Shown here one piece after another: positions 1-6,639 of a DNA stretch of 9,759 nucleotides; positions within the stretch are counted from its first letter, which is position 1; the number at the start of each line of letters is the position of its first letter. The stretch spans positions 1 to 9,759 of the forward strand of contig JBMOJH010000120.1 in NCBI GenBank assembly GCA_049316905.1, given 5' to 3'. The position numbers and the translations under genes were made by a program. The stretch comes from CAIPVR01 sp049316905. GTDB taxonomy: Bacteria; Actinomycetota; Acidimicrobiia; Acidimicrobiales; Microtrichaceae. A model generated the notes under the pieces. That model ran no database searches. It saw only the letters and a program-made list of their open reading frames with translations, and was not told where the DNA came from.

Positions 1-1449
1 GAGGTGTTCCGTCGCCACCTCGAGGCCGCCGCGACCGACGTGGCGACCATCGGCTTCGCCGGCTTCTTCGGGTTCGCGGTGGAGTACCTGCCGCTCGCCC
101 ACGACCGCGGCGAGACGCAGTGCCCGGTGCTGCTCACCCCGGCCTTCTCGGTGGCCGAGTCGGTCGGCGACGCCGAGCGCCAGGCCGAGGCGGTGGAGGA
201 CCGGCGGCTGCGTCATCACGTCCGTCGGGCGTGGAAGTCCTTCAAGATGGGCGCGGTGTCGTGCTTCAGCTTCGTGGGGCCGGTCGGCCTCGTGTACCTG
301 CCGAAGATGTTCACCGACGCCTACGGCCGGACCCGCCCGGTGGCCCGTCCGGAGGACGAGGCGCTGCCCCGGTGGGCCATCGACGCGAAGGGTCCGACCC
401 TGGAGCCCACGCCCGCTCCTGACGGTGGCGATGCGGGGGCCGGCATCCCGCTCGAGGCACGGGTGCAGCTCGCGACCGGTGCGCTCACCGCGATGTCGCT
501 CACCGAGGGCTTCGCGCCCATCGTCGCCATCGTGGGACATGGCGCCAGCACCACGAACAACCCCTACGACACCGGCCTCGATTGCGGTGCCTGCGGCGGT
601 CACACCGGTGAGGCCAACGCCCGTGTGGCCGCGGCGATCCTGAACGACCCGCAGGTGCGGGCCGCCCTCGCCGACAACGGCATCGAGGTCCCCGCCGACA
701 CGCGGTTCGTGGCCGCCCAGCACAACACGACCACCGACGAGATCACGGTCTTCGACCGGGGTGCGATCCCCGCGTCGCACCTCGACGCGCTGGCGTCGCT
801 CGAGGCGTCCTTCGAGGTGGCGGGCCGAGGCGCCCGCGCCGAGCGGGCCCGCCGCATGGGCATCGACCCGGCCTCCGACGTGGACGCCGCGGTGCTGCGG
901 CGCAGCGCTGACTGGGCCCAGGTGCGACCCGAGTGGGGTCTCGCCGGGTGCCGGGCCTTCGTGGTCGCCCCCCGTGGGCGCACCAAGGACCTCGACCTCG
1001 GCGGCCGGGCGTTCCTGCACTCCTACGAGTGGCGCAAGGACGAGGGCTTCGGGGTGCTCGAGCTGGTGATGACGGCGCCGATGGTGGTGGCCAGCTGGAT
1101 CAGCCTCCAGTACTACGCCTCCACGGTGGAGAACCGACTCTTCGGCTCCGGCAACAAGGTGCTGCACAACGTGGTCGGCAAGCTCGGCGTGCTCGAGGGC
1201 AACGGCGGCGACCTGCGGGTCGGTCTGCCGTGGCAGTCGGTGCACGACGGCGAGGAGTACCAGCACGAGCCGCTGCGGCTGAACGTGGTCATCGAGGCGC
1301 CGATCGACGCGATGAACGACGTGCTCGCCAACCACGCCGGCGTGAAGGACCTCGTCGACAACGGCTGGCTGCAGCTGCTCGCCTTGGACGACGGCGGCCG
1401 CATCTCGCACCGCTACGCGGGTGACCTGAACTGGGAGCCCGTGGGCTGA
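1..1449 (+). CDS. dabA: DabA (DUF2309) inorganic-carbon transporter subunit, C-terminal part
   Basis: This is the C-terminal 482 residues of a DUF2309/DabA protein, cut by the left edge. The frame is open from base 1 (Glu-Val-Phe-Arg-Arg-His-Leu-Glu), so the GTG at base 4 is an internal valine. DabA is the cytoplasmic, beta-carbonic-anhydrase-like subunit that works with the membrane subunit DabB to accumulate bicarbonate. In Halothiobacillus DabA2 the zinc site uses Cys351, Asp353, His524 and Cys539. Here His180 (in VGHGAS) and Cys195 (in DCGACGG) keep the same 15-residue spacing. The Cys-x-Asp pair normally lies just before the FRRHLE motif, so it should fall immediately left of the window. 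Family proteins usually run about 800-1000 residues, so roughly half is missing. A dabB partner is expected to the left but cannot be seen. The 3' end overlaps the convergent oxidoreductase gene by 37 bp. Family assignment is firm; substrate and activity are inferred. Confidence 0.93.
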   Translation, partial: EVFRRHLEAAATDVATIGFAGFFGFAVEYLPLAHDRGETQCPVLLTPAFSVAESVGDAERQAEAVEDRRLRHHVRRAWKSFKMGAVSCFSFVGPVGLVYLPKMFTDAYGRTRPVARPEDEALPRWAIDAKGPTLEPTPAPDGGDAGAGIPLEARVQLATGALTAMSLTEGFAPIVAIVGHGASTTNNPYDTGLDCGACGGHTGEANARVAAAILNDPQVRAALADNGIEVPADTRFVAAQHNTTTDEITVFDRGAIPASHLDALASLEASFEVAGRGARAERARRMGIDPASDVDAAVLRRSADWAQVRPEWGLAGCRAFVVAPRGRTKDLDLGGRAFLHSYEWRKDEGFGVLELVMTAPMVVASWISLQYYASTVENRLFGSGNKVLHNVVGKLGVLEGNGGDLRVGLPWQSVHDGEEYQHEPLRLNVVIEAPIDAMNDVLANHAGVKDLVDNGWLQLLALDDGGRISHRYAGDLNWEPVG

Positions 1450-2903
1450 GCCCGCCGCCCGCTCCGGTGGTGGCGGAGCACGGCCCGAGCGGCCCCCGCG
1501 CCGCACATGCCGTGGACGCCGCCGCCGGGCGGGGTGGACGACGAGCAGAGCCACACCCCCTCGGCCGGGGTGGACCACGGGTGCAGCGACGGCGTGGGCC
1601 GGAACAGGAACTGGCGCAGGTCGGACCTGCCGCCGTTGATGTCGCCGCCCACGTAGTTCGCGTCGTGGCGTTCCATGTCGACCGCGGTCATCACGTGGCG
1701 TTCGAGCACCAGGTCGCGGAAGCCGGGCGCGGCCGCCTCGATCACCGCCTCGATCTCCGCGGACGCGTCCCGGTCGCTGCCGTGGGGGACGTGGCAGTAG
1801 GCCCAGAGCGTGTGGCGGCCCTCCGGGGCGCGTGAGGGGTCGAACCGGCTCGGCTGGGCGAGCAGCACGAACGGCCGCTCGGCGTGGCGGCCGCGCTGGA
1901 CCGCCTCCTCCGCGACCCGCACCTCGGCCAGCGTGCCGCCGAGGTGCACGGTGCCGGCCCGCGCGGTGGCGGGATCGCGCCACGGGACCGGTCCGGAGAG
2001 CGCCCAGTCCACCTTGCAGACGCCCGGGCCGTAGCGGAACCGTTCGAGCGCCCGGCGCCGGGCCGGGGGGATCCGGTCACCGGCGAGGGCGAGCAGCTGC
2101 CGCGGCGTGACGTCGAGCAGCACGGCGCGGCACGGGGGCAGCTCGTCGAGCGAGGCCACCCGGCGCCCGCAGGTGACCGTGCCCCCCTCGGCGGTGAGCA
2201 GCTCGACCAGCGCGTCCGCGATCGCCTGTGAGCCGCCCCGCGCCACCGGCCAGCCCACCAGGTGCGCGAGCTGGCCGAGCAGGAGCCCGAAGCCCGCGGT
2301 GACCGGTGCGTCGAGCGGGAGGATCGAGTGCGCGGCCAGGCCGGCGAGCAGAGCCGGCGCGGCGTCGCCCCGGAACCGGGTCCGTCCGAGGGCCGCGGCC
2401 GACCGCAGGCCCGCGAGGCCGTAGCGCACCGTGGGGCCGATCGAACCGGGGGACCGCAGCAACGGGCGGGGCACCGAGCGCGGCGCGAGCAGCGTGTCGA
2501 CCAGCGGCAGGCCACCGCGCACGAGCGGGCCGAGCAACCGCTCCCACGCCGGTCCGTCGGCGCCGAGGCCCGCGGCGGTGGCCGCGACCGAGCGCTCGAG
2601 CAGCACCGAGCGGTCGGGCCCGAGCACGTGGGCCACCGGGACGTCGGGTTGGATCCACTCCACGCCGTGGTGTTCGAGGCCGAGGTCGCGCAGGGCCGGT
2701 GACGCGATGCCGAGCGGGTGGACCGCCGAGCACACGTCGTGGCGGAACCCCGGCAGCGTCAGCTCCTCGGTGCGGGTGCCACCGCCGGCCACGGGCGCGG
2801 CCTCGAGCACCTCCACCGCCCACCCGGCGCGCGCGAGCGTGAGCGCGGCCACCAACCCGTTGGGTCCCGCGCCCACCACCACGGCGTCAGGTCGTGCGTT
2901 CAC
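1413..2903 (-). CDS. FAD-dependent oxidoreductase, CrtI/PYROXD2-like
   Basis: A 496-residue flavoprotein of the phytoene-desaturase/PYROXD2-like amine-oxidase superfamily. Residues 8-35 form an N-terminal dinucleotide-binding Rossmann fold with GAGPNG at 11-16, followed by a VLEA strand end and a GGGTRTEE segment. The C-terminal stretch GVWLCSSSTPPGGGVHGM is the family's conserved FAD-binding end. After it comes an unconserved basic tail that overlaps the end of dabA. The members closest in style are annotated only as NAD(P)/FAD-dependent oxidoreductases, so the substrate is unknown. No carotenoid gene is nearby, and calling it a phytoene desaturase would be unsupported. The start is GTG at 2903-2901. 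A purine-rich GGGAG about 9 nt upstream could be a ribosome binding site; alternatively the overlapping GAGAGT could be a leaderless -10. The gene diverges from the fucosidase gene across a large inverted repeat. No signal peptide is visible, so it is probably cytoplasmic. Confidence 0.9.
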   Translation of the reverse strand: MNARPDAVVVGAGPNGLVAALTLARAGWAVEVLEAAPVAGGGTRTEELTLPGFRHDVCSAVHPLGIASPALRDLGLEHHGVEWIQPDVPVAHVLGPDRSVLLERSVAATAAGLGADGPAWERLLGPLVRGGLPLVDTLLAPRSVPRPLLRSPGSIGPTVRYGLAGLRSAAALGRTRFRGDAAPALLAGLAAHSILPLDAPVTAGFGLLLGQLAHLVGWPVARGGSQAIADALVELLTAEGGTVTCGRRVASLDELPPCRAVLLDVTPRQLLALAGDRIPPARRRALERFRYGPGVCKVDWALSGPVPWRDPATARAGTVHLGGTLAEVRVAEEAVQRGRHAERPFVLLAQPSRFDPSRAPEGRHTLWAYCHVPHGSDRDASAEIEAVIEAAAPGFRDLVLERHVMTAVDMERHDANYVGGDINGGRSDLRQFLFRPTPSLHPWSTPAEGVWLCSSSTPPGGGVHGMCGAGAARAVLRHHRSGRRAQPTGSQFRSPA

Positions 2904-2909
2904 GCCGCC

Positions 2910-2915
2910 ACTCTC
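2910..2915 (-). promoter_or_regulatory. Putative -10 (GAGAGT) or part of RBS for the FAD oxidoreductase
   Basis: On the minus strand GAGAGT is followed by GGCGGC and then the GTG start, the same 6-nt spacing seen at other genes here. It also overlaps the purine-rich GGGAGAG, which could serve as a Shine-Dalgarno site instead. The first T of a TANNNT -10 is missing, so this is a weak call. Confidence 0.3.
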
Positions 2916-2918
2916 CCA

Positions 2919-2993
2919 GACCCGGACGGCCTGCTTTCCTCAGCGTGCGTTCCCGATATCGGGAAGGACGCTCAGGAAGCAGGCGGATGGGTC
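2919..2993. repeat. ~75-bp imperfect inverted repeat between divergent genes, likely operator region
   Basis: The exact core is TTCCCGATATCGGGAA at 2950-2965. Read outward on both strands, the arms continue in parallel: GGGAA, then ACGCT or CGCT, AGGAA(A)GCAGGC, a short variable stretch and GGGTC. A few single-base indels and mismatches interrupt them. The outer AGGAA(A)GCAGGC copies lie at 2929-2940 (minus) and 2974-2984 (plus). The centre is almost equidistant from the two start codons (about 54 and 52 bp), and the arms cover the expected -35 zone of each gene. If transcription starts at or near the start codons, the repeat is not transcribed and would act as DNA, for example as a shared operator. 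A cruciform or an RNA hairpin is the alternative. I recognise no known regulator consensus. Confidence 0.75.
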
Positions 2994-2996
2994 GGG

Positions 2997-3002
2997 CATG
3001 AT
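2997..3002 (+). promoter_or_regulatory. Putative -10 (CATGAT) for leaderless fucosidase transcript
   Basis: CATGAT is followed by six bases (GCGGGG) and then the ATG at 3009. No convincing Shine-Dalgarno sequence lies at normal spacing, which favours leaderless initiation. The hexamer matches TANNNT at A2 and T6 only. Confidence 0.4.
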
Positions 3003-3008
3003 GCGGGG

Positions 3009-4457
3009 ATGGGCACCCGGGGGGAACTGAAGGAGCTGCGGCGGCACCGGGTCCCGGCGTGGTGGCGCGACGCCAAGCTCGGCATCTTCGTGCACTGGAC
3101 CCCGGCGAGCGTGCCGGGGTGGGCGCCGGTGGACTCCCACATCGGTGACCTGCTGGGTGCCGGTCGGTCCGACGCGCTGGCCGACAACCCGTACACCGAG
3201 TGGTACGAGAACTCGCTCCGGTTCCCGGACAGCCCGGCGAGCCGTCACCACCGCGCCACCTACGGCACCAAGCCGGTGGAGGAGTTCGCGGCCGAGTGGG
3301 AGGCCGCGCTCGACGAGTGGGATCCCGACGCATGGGCCGCCGAGTTCGCGGCCACCGGGGCGCGGTACGTGGTGCTCGTCGCCAAGCACCACGACGGCTG
3401 GTGCCTGTGGCCCACGTCGGTGGCGAACCCGCACCGTGCGTTCTGGCACAGCCGGCGCGACGTGGTCGGCGAGCTGGGCGAGGCGGTGCGCGGGGCGGGC
3501 ATGCGCTTCGGCATCTACTACTCGGGCGGTCTCGACTGGACCTTCGACGACCGGCCCATCGGGAACCTCGGCGACCTGCTCGCCGCGGTGCCCCGGGGCG
3601 CGTACCCCGCGTACGCCGCTGCCCATGTGCGCGAGCTCGTGGCGCGGTACCGGCCCAGCGTGCTCTGGAACGACATCGCCTGGCCCGGCGGACCCGCCCA
3701 ACTGTGGCCCCTGATGGCCGAGTACTACCGCGACGTGCCCGACGGCGTCCTCAACGACCGGTGGATGCCGTGGTCGCCGCTGATGGGCGCGGCCCGATCG
3801 GCCACCGTGCGCCGGTGGGCCGACGCGCTGAACGCCCGGGTGAGTCGGTCCGACCGCGGGCTGGTGCCGCCGCGGCCACCCCACTTCGACGTGCGGACGC
3901 CGGAGTACGCGGTGTTCCCCGACGTGCGCAGCGAGCCGTGGGAGTGCGTGCGGGGGATGGACCAGAGCTTCGGCTACAACCGCAACTCCGGCCCGGAGCA
4001 CTTCCTGTCGCGCGACGAGCTCCTCGCCACCTTCACCGACGTCGTGGCGAAGGGCGGGAACCTGCTCCTCAACGTGGGACCCCGCGGCGAGGACGCGGCG
4101 ATCCCCGACGAGCAGCTGGCCCGCCTGCGCTGGCTGGCCGACTGGGGTGAGACCGGCGGGGCCACGGTGGTGGGTTCGCGGCCGTGGGTGCGCGCCCAGG
4201 CGACCGGGGTCGACGGCACGGACTGGCGCTTCTGGGCCGCGGACCGCTCGGTGTACGCGTGCCCGCAGGGTCCGGTGGACGGCACCGTGGTCGTCCCCAG
4301 CGTGGCGGCGACGCCCACCACCGGTGTGCGCCTGGCCGGGACGGGGACCGAGCCGTCGCTGCCGTGGGCCCGCCGGCCCGACGGGGGCGTCGAGGTGACC
4401 CTGCCGGGTCGGCTGGAGCGCCCGGTGCTGACGCTCACCGGCGTGACGGCGTCCTGA
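3009..4457 (+). CDS. GH29 alpha-L-fucosidase, apparently cytoplasmic
   Basis: A 482-residue glycoside hydrolase family 29 enzyme, expected to release terminal alpha-L-fucose with retention of configuration. The catalytic barrel shows the family landmarks in order: LGIFVHWTP (residues 24-32), AKHHDGWCLWPT (125-136), FGIYYSGGLDW (167-177), VLWNDIAWP (218-226) with Asp222 as the expected nucleophile, WECVRGMDQSFGYN (311-324) and GGNLLLNVGP (349-358). Residues from about 390 to the end form a small beta-rich C-terminal domain. The acid/base is less conserved in GH29; Glu299 in the TPEY motif is a candidate only. There is no signal peptide, so it probably acts on imported oligosaccharides or glycosides inside the cell, although many characterised GH29 enzymes are exported. 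The ATG at 3009 is chosen because the frame further upstream runs through the inverted repeat and the opposing gene, and a CATGAT element lies 6 nt before it. No transporter or fucose-catabolism gene is adjacent. Confidence 0.92.
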   Translation: MGTRGELKELRRHRVPAWWRDAKLGIFVHWTPASVPGWAPVDSHIGDLLGAGRSDALADNPYTEWYENSLRFPDSPASRHHRATYGTKPVEEFAAEWEAALDEWDPDAWAAEFAATGARYVVLVAKHHDGWCLWPTSVANPHRAFWHSRRDVVGELGEAVRGAGMRFGIYYSGGLDWTFDDRPIGNLGDLLAAVPRGAYPAYAAAHVRELVARYRPSVLWNDIAWPGGPAQLWPLMAEYYRDVPDGVLNDRWMPWSPLMGAARSATVRRWADALNARVSRSDRGLVPPRPPHFDVRTPEYAVFPDVRSEPWECVRGMDQSFGYNRNSGPEHFLSRDELLATFTDVVAKGGNLLLNVGPRGEDAAIPDEQLARLRWLADWGETGGATVVGSRPWVRAQATGVDGTDWRFWAADRSVYACPQGPVDGTVVVPSVAATPTTGVRLAGTGTEPSLPWARRPDGGVEVTLPGRLERPVLTLTGVTAS

Positions 4458-4497
4458 GCGGTCGATCCCTGCCCCTCCGAACGGGTCGGGCGCCCGC

Positions 4498-4503
4498 TAC
4501 GGT
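4498..4503 (+). promoter_or_regulatory. Putative -10 (TACGGT) for the membrane protein gene
   Basis: TACGGT fits the TANNNT -10 consensus and ends 7 bases before the GTG at 4511. The same hexamer stands 6 nt before the amidase start and near the last gene in the window. This placement decides between the in-frame GTG codons at 4502 and 4511: the former lies within the hexamer. Confidence 0.55.
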
Positions 4504-4510
4504 GCCCGCC

Positions 4511-5185
4511 GTGTCGCACAACCGCCGGTGGGGATGGCTGGCCGCCGGGCTCCTGGCCGCCGGGGTGCTCTGCATGGTCGTGCCCGCGCTGCTGCGCGAC
4601 GGGATCTGCGGCCTGCTGCGCTGCGCCGACAGCACCCCCGACATCGCGGTCACCCGCACCGCGCCCGGTGACCTCGTGATCCTGGTGCCGGAGGGCGCGG
4701 CGCCGGCCGTGCGGGCGGTGCGGCTCCTGCAGTCGAGTTCCGGGGGGAGCGGCGGCTCGATCGCGTGGGGGGTGCGCCGTGAGGCGGGCGCGGACCGGGC
4801 GTCGTCGCCGACCGCGTTCGTGGTGGGTCAGCAGCCCCCGGGCTTCCGCACCACCCAGCCCTCGGCCGGGCCGGTGGCCAAGGGCGCGTGGCAGGCCGAG
4901 GTGTCGTTCCGGTGCACCACGGCCTCGCTTCCGTTCAACGCCGCGGCCGTGGGGGTGGGTCAGGTGCGGTCGTGGAACGGGACCACGCGTGGCGCCGGGT
5001 TCGCTCCCGGCGCCAACGACACCGAGACGTGTGCCACCGAACCGGGATCGGTCGAGCGGGCGCTGTTCGTCGGTGGCGCGGTCGCGGCAGTGGTGGGGGC
5101 GCTGATCGGGATCGTGGTGCTGTTCCGCCGCGACCCGCCCGAGCCCGACGACGACCTCGTCTGGGCGCCGACCGCCGACGGCTGA
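4511..5185 (+). CDS. Hypothetical two-helix membrane protein
   Basis: I do not recognise this 224-residue protein. Residues 7-28 form a hydrophobic helix after an Arg-Arg pair, and residues 184-205 form a second helix followed by Arg-Arg and an acidic, proline-rich tail. The positive-inside rule predicts both ends in the cytoplasm and residues 29-183 outside. The outer segment holds Cys33, Cys38, Cys135 and Cys174, which could make two disulfides (inferred), a Gly/Ser-rich stretch near 76-83 and several short beta-like strands (AVTRT, DLVILVP, WQAEVSF). It starts 53 bp after the fucosidase gene on the same strand but has its own -10-like TACGGT. GTG 4511 is the preferred start because it gives a clean basic N-terminus before the first helix. 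It may be an extracytoplasmic sensor or envelope protein; no function is assigned. Codon usage matches the neighbours and the TM layout is coherent, so it is probably a real gene. Confidence 0.8.
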   Translation: MSHNRRWGWLAAGLLAAGVLCMVVPALLRDGICGLLRCADSTPDIAVTRTAPGDLVILVPEGAAPAVRAVRLLQSSSGGSGGSIAWGVRREAGADRASSPTAFVVGQQPPGFRTTQPSAGPVAKGAWQAEVSFRCTTASLPFNAAAVGVGQVRSWNGTTRGAGFAPGANDTETCATEPGSVERALFVGGAVAAVVGALIGIVVLFRRDPPEPDDDLVWAPTADG

Positions 5186-5206
5186 GCGCCGTCACCCCAC
5201 CACCTC

Positions 5207-5240
5207 ACTCGCGTCTGCGGAGGTTGACTCGCCTCTGGGG
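5207..5240. repeat. Pair of 14-bp direct repeats, 20-bp period
   Basis: ACTCGCGTCTGCGG (5207-5220) and ACTCGCCTCTGGGG (5227-5240) match at 12 of 14 positions and are spaced exactly 20 bp apart. They lie in the 68-bp gap between two convergent genes, where no promoter is expected. This may be a small duplication without function. Confidence 0.45.
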
Positions 5241-5253
5241 CGACCGAGGACCC

Positions 5254-6606
5254 CTATGCCGCGAAGGGGGTGAAGTTCGGGGCGGTGAGGGGCCAGGGGC
5301 GGGCCCGCTCGAGCGCGGCCGCCGTGCCGAGCGCGAGGCCGTCGCCGAACCGTGGCGCCACCACCTGCAGGCCCATCGGCACGCCCGCGTCGTCGAGGCC
5401 CATCGGCACCGACACCGCCGGGTGACCGGTCGCGTTCAGCTCCGGGGTGTTGGTGGCGATCGTCGGGTCGTGCTCCACCGCACCGGCGTGGTCCGGCGTG
5501 GGGCCCTCGGGCCCCCACGCCTGCACGTTGAGGGTGGGCAGCGCCAGCACGGCATCGCGGCCCAGCAGCGCGTCGATCCGCGCGCCCACCTCATGACGCC
5601 GGCGCTGGGCGGCCAGGTAGTCGCCGGCGGTCACGGTCGCGCCGAACCGCACCATCTCATGCGTGGAGTCGTCGAGCTCGTCCCAGCGGTCGCGCACCTC
5701 GGCCAGGCTCTGCGCGAGCTCGGCGGTGGCCATCACGTACCAGTCCATGACCGCGGCCGGGTCCGACGGCGCGGCCACCCGTTCCACGCTCAGCCCCTCC
5801 GATGCCAGCGCCGCGAGCGCCTCGTCGTAGGCCGCCTCGACCACCGGGTCCACGTCGGCCCGGAAGGTGCGGCACGCCAGCACGCGCGACGGCGGGCGCG
5901 GTGTGGGGTCGATCGTGGCGGCGGGGAACGACGTCCAGTCGCCGTCGGCCGGGCCGAACACCACGTGGGCCTGGAGGACCACGTCGGCCACGGTGGCCGC
6001 GGAGACGCCCTGGGTGGAGAACTCCACCCAGCGGGGCAGGACGTTGCGGCCGACCGCGCCCATGGTCGGCTTGAGCCCCACCAGCCCGCACAACGCGGCG
6101 GGGATGCGCACGCTGCCGCCGCCGTCGGACGTGGTGGCCAGCGGTGCGAGACCGGCGGCCAGCGCCGCGGCCGACCCGCCGCTCGAACCACCCGGCGAGC
6201 GCGACGGGTTCCACGGGTTCAGCGTGGCGCCGAAGAGGCCGTTGGCCGTGAACGGGGCGTGACCGAACTCGGGGCTGTTCGTCCGGCCGACCACCACCGC
6301 ACCGGCGGCGCGCATCCGGGCCACGACCACGTCGTCCACCTCGTCGGGCGCGGCGTCCGCGTAGAGGCGGGACCCCATCGTGGTTACCGAGCCCCGACAG
6401 CGCGCCATGTCCTTCACCAGCAGCGGGAGTCCGGCGAGGGGACCGTGGCCGTCGTGCGCGGCGGCGTCGCGACGGGCCGACTCCGCGTCGACCCGGATCA
6501 CCGCGTTCAGCTCCCCGGCCGCGCCGATGCGACGGAGGCTCTCCTCCACCAGCTCCGGGGCAGTGACGTCCCCGGCATGGACCCGACCGACCAGCTCGCT
6601 CAGCAT
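5254..6606 (-). CDS. Amidase-signature family hydrolase
   Basis: A 450-residue serine hydrolase of the amidase signature family, which cleaves C-N bonds of amides with a Ser-cisSer-Lys triad. All three residues are visible: Lys65 (LLVKD), Ser141 (first Ser of GGSSGGS) and Ser165 (DGGGSVRIPA). The 24-residue spacing between the serines is that of malonamidase E2 and FAAH. GRTNSPEFG and NPWNPSRSPGG are further family landmarks. The likely start is the ATG at 6606-6604: it begins the usual helical N-terminus (MLSELVGRV) and lies 6 nt after a TACGGT element. An ATG 24 bp upstream is in frame but would put that element inside the gene. There is no gatB/gatC neighbour, so a role as GatA is unlikely; a free-standing amidase of unknown substrate fits better. 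The HNH gene ends 33 bp upstream on the same strand, so read-through is possible. No signal peptide is visible. Confidence 0.92.
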   Translation of the reverse strand: MLSELVGRVHAGDVTAPELVEESLRRIGAAGELNAVIRVDAESARRDAAAHDGHGPLAGLPLLVKDMARCRGSVTTMGSRLYADAAPDEVDDVVVARMRAAGAVVVGRTNSPEFGHAPFTANGLFGATLNPWNPSRSPGGSSGGSAAALAAGLAPLATTSDGGGSVRIPAALCGLVGLKPTMGAVGRNVLPRWVEFSTQGVSAATVADVVLQAHVVFGPADGDWTSFPAATIDPTPRPPSRVLACRTFRADVDPVVEAAYDEALAALASEGLSVERVAAPSDPAAVMDWYVMATAELAQSLAEVRDRWDELDDSTHEMVRFGATVTAGDYLAAQRRRHEVGARIDALLGRDAVLALPTLNVQAWGPEGPTPDHAGAVEHDPTIATNTPELNATGHPAVSVPMGLDDAGVPMGLQVVAPRFGDGLALGTAAALERARPWPLTAPNFTPFAA

Positions 6607-6612
6607 CCCGGG

Positions 6613-6618
6613 ACCGTA
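6613..6618 (-). promoter_or_regulatory. Putative -10 (TACGGT) for leaderless amidase transcript
   Basis: On the minus strand TACGGT is followed by CCCGGG and the ATG at 6606. The hexamer fits TANNNT and the 6-nt spacing fits transcription starting at the A of ATG. GTGACG about 19 bp further upstream could be a weak -35. No Shine-Dalgarno is evident. Confidence 0.55.
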
Positions 6619-6639
6619 CCGCCACGGCACCGTCGGACG

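Noticed and set aside
4..6. GTG at base 4 as the start of the first gene
   Set aside because: The frame is open from base 1, and the residues match the interior FRRHLE motif of DabA, so the gene begins outside the window.
1413..2903. FAD oxidoreductase as a true phytoene desaturase (crtI)
   Set aside because: No crtB, crtE or other carotenoid gene is adjacent, and the GVHGM-type ending is shared by the broad PYROXD2-like group.
2718..3008. N-terminal extension of the fucosidase frame
   Set aside because: It runs antisense through the oxidoreductase N-terminus and through the inverted repeat. GH29 similarity starts only after the ATG at 3009.
2940..4001. 353-codon minus-strand frame opposite the fucosidase
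   Set aside because: It has His/Arg/Pro-rich composition and no recognisable motif, and it lies opposite a gene with intact catalytic motifs.
5251..5270. CCCCT...AGGGG stem at the amidase stop codon as a terminator
   Set aside because: It has only five base pairs with a 9-base loop and no T tract, which is too weak to annotate.
5254..6606. Amidase as GatA of the Glu-tRNA(Gln) amidotransferase
   Set aside because: No gatC or gatB neighbour is present, and the catalytic motifs alone do not distinguish GatA from free amidases.
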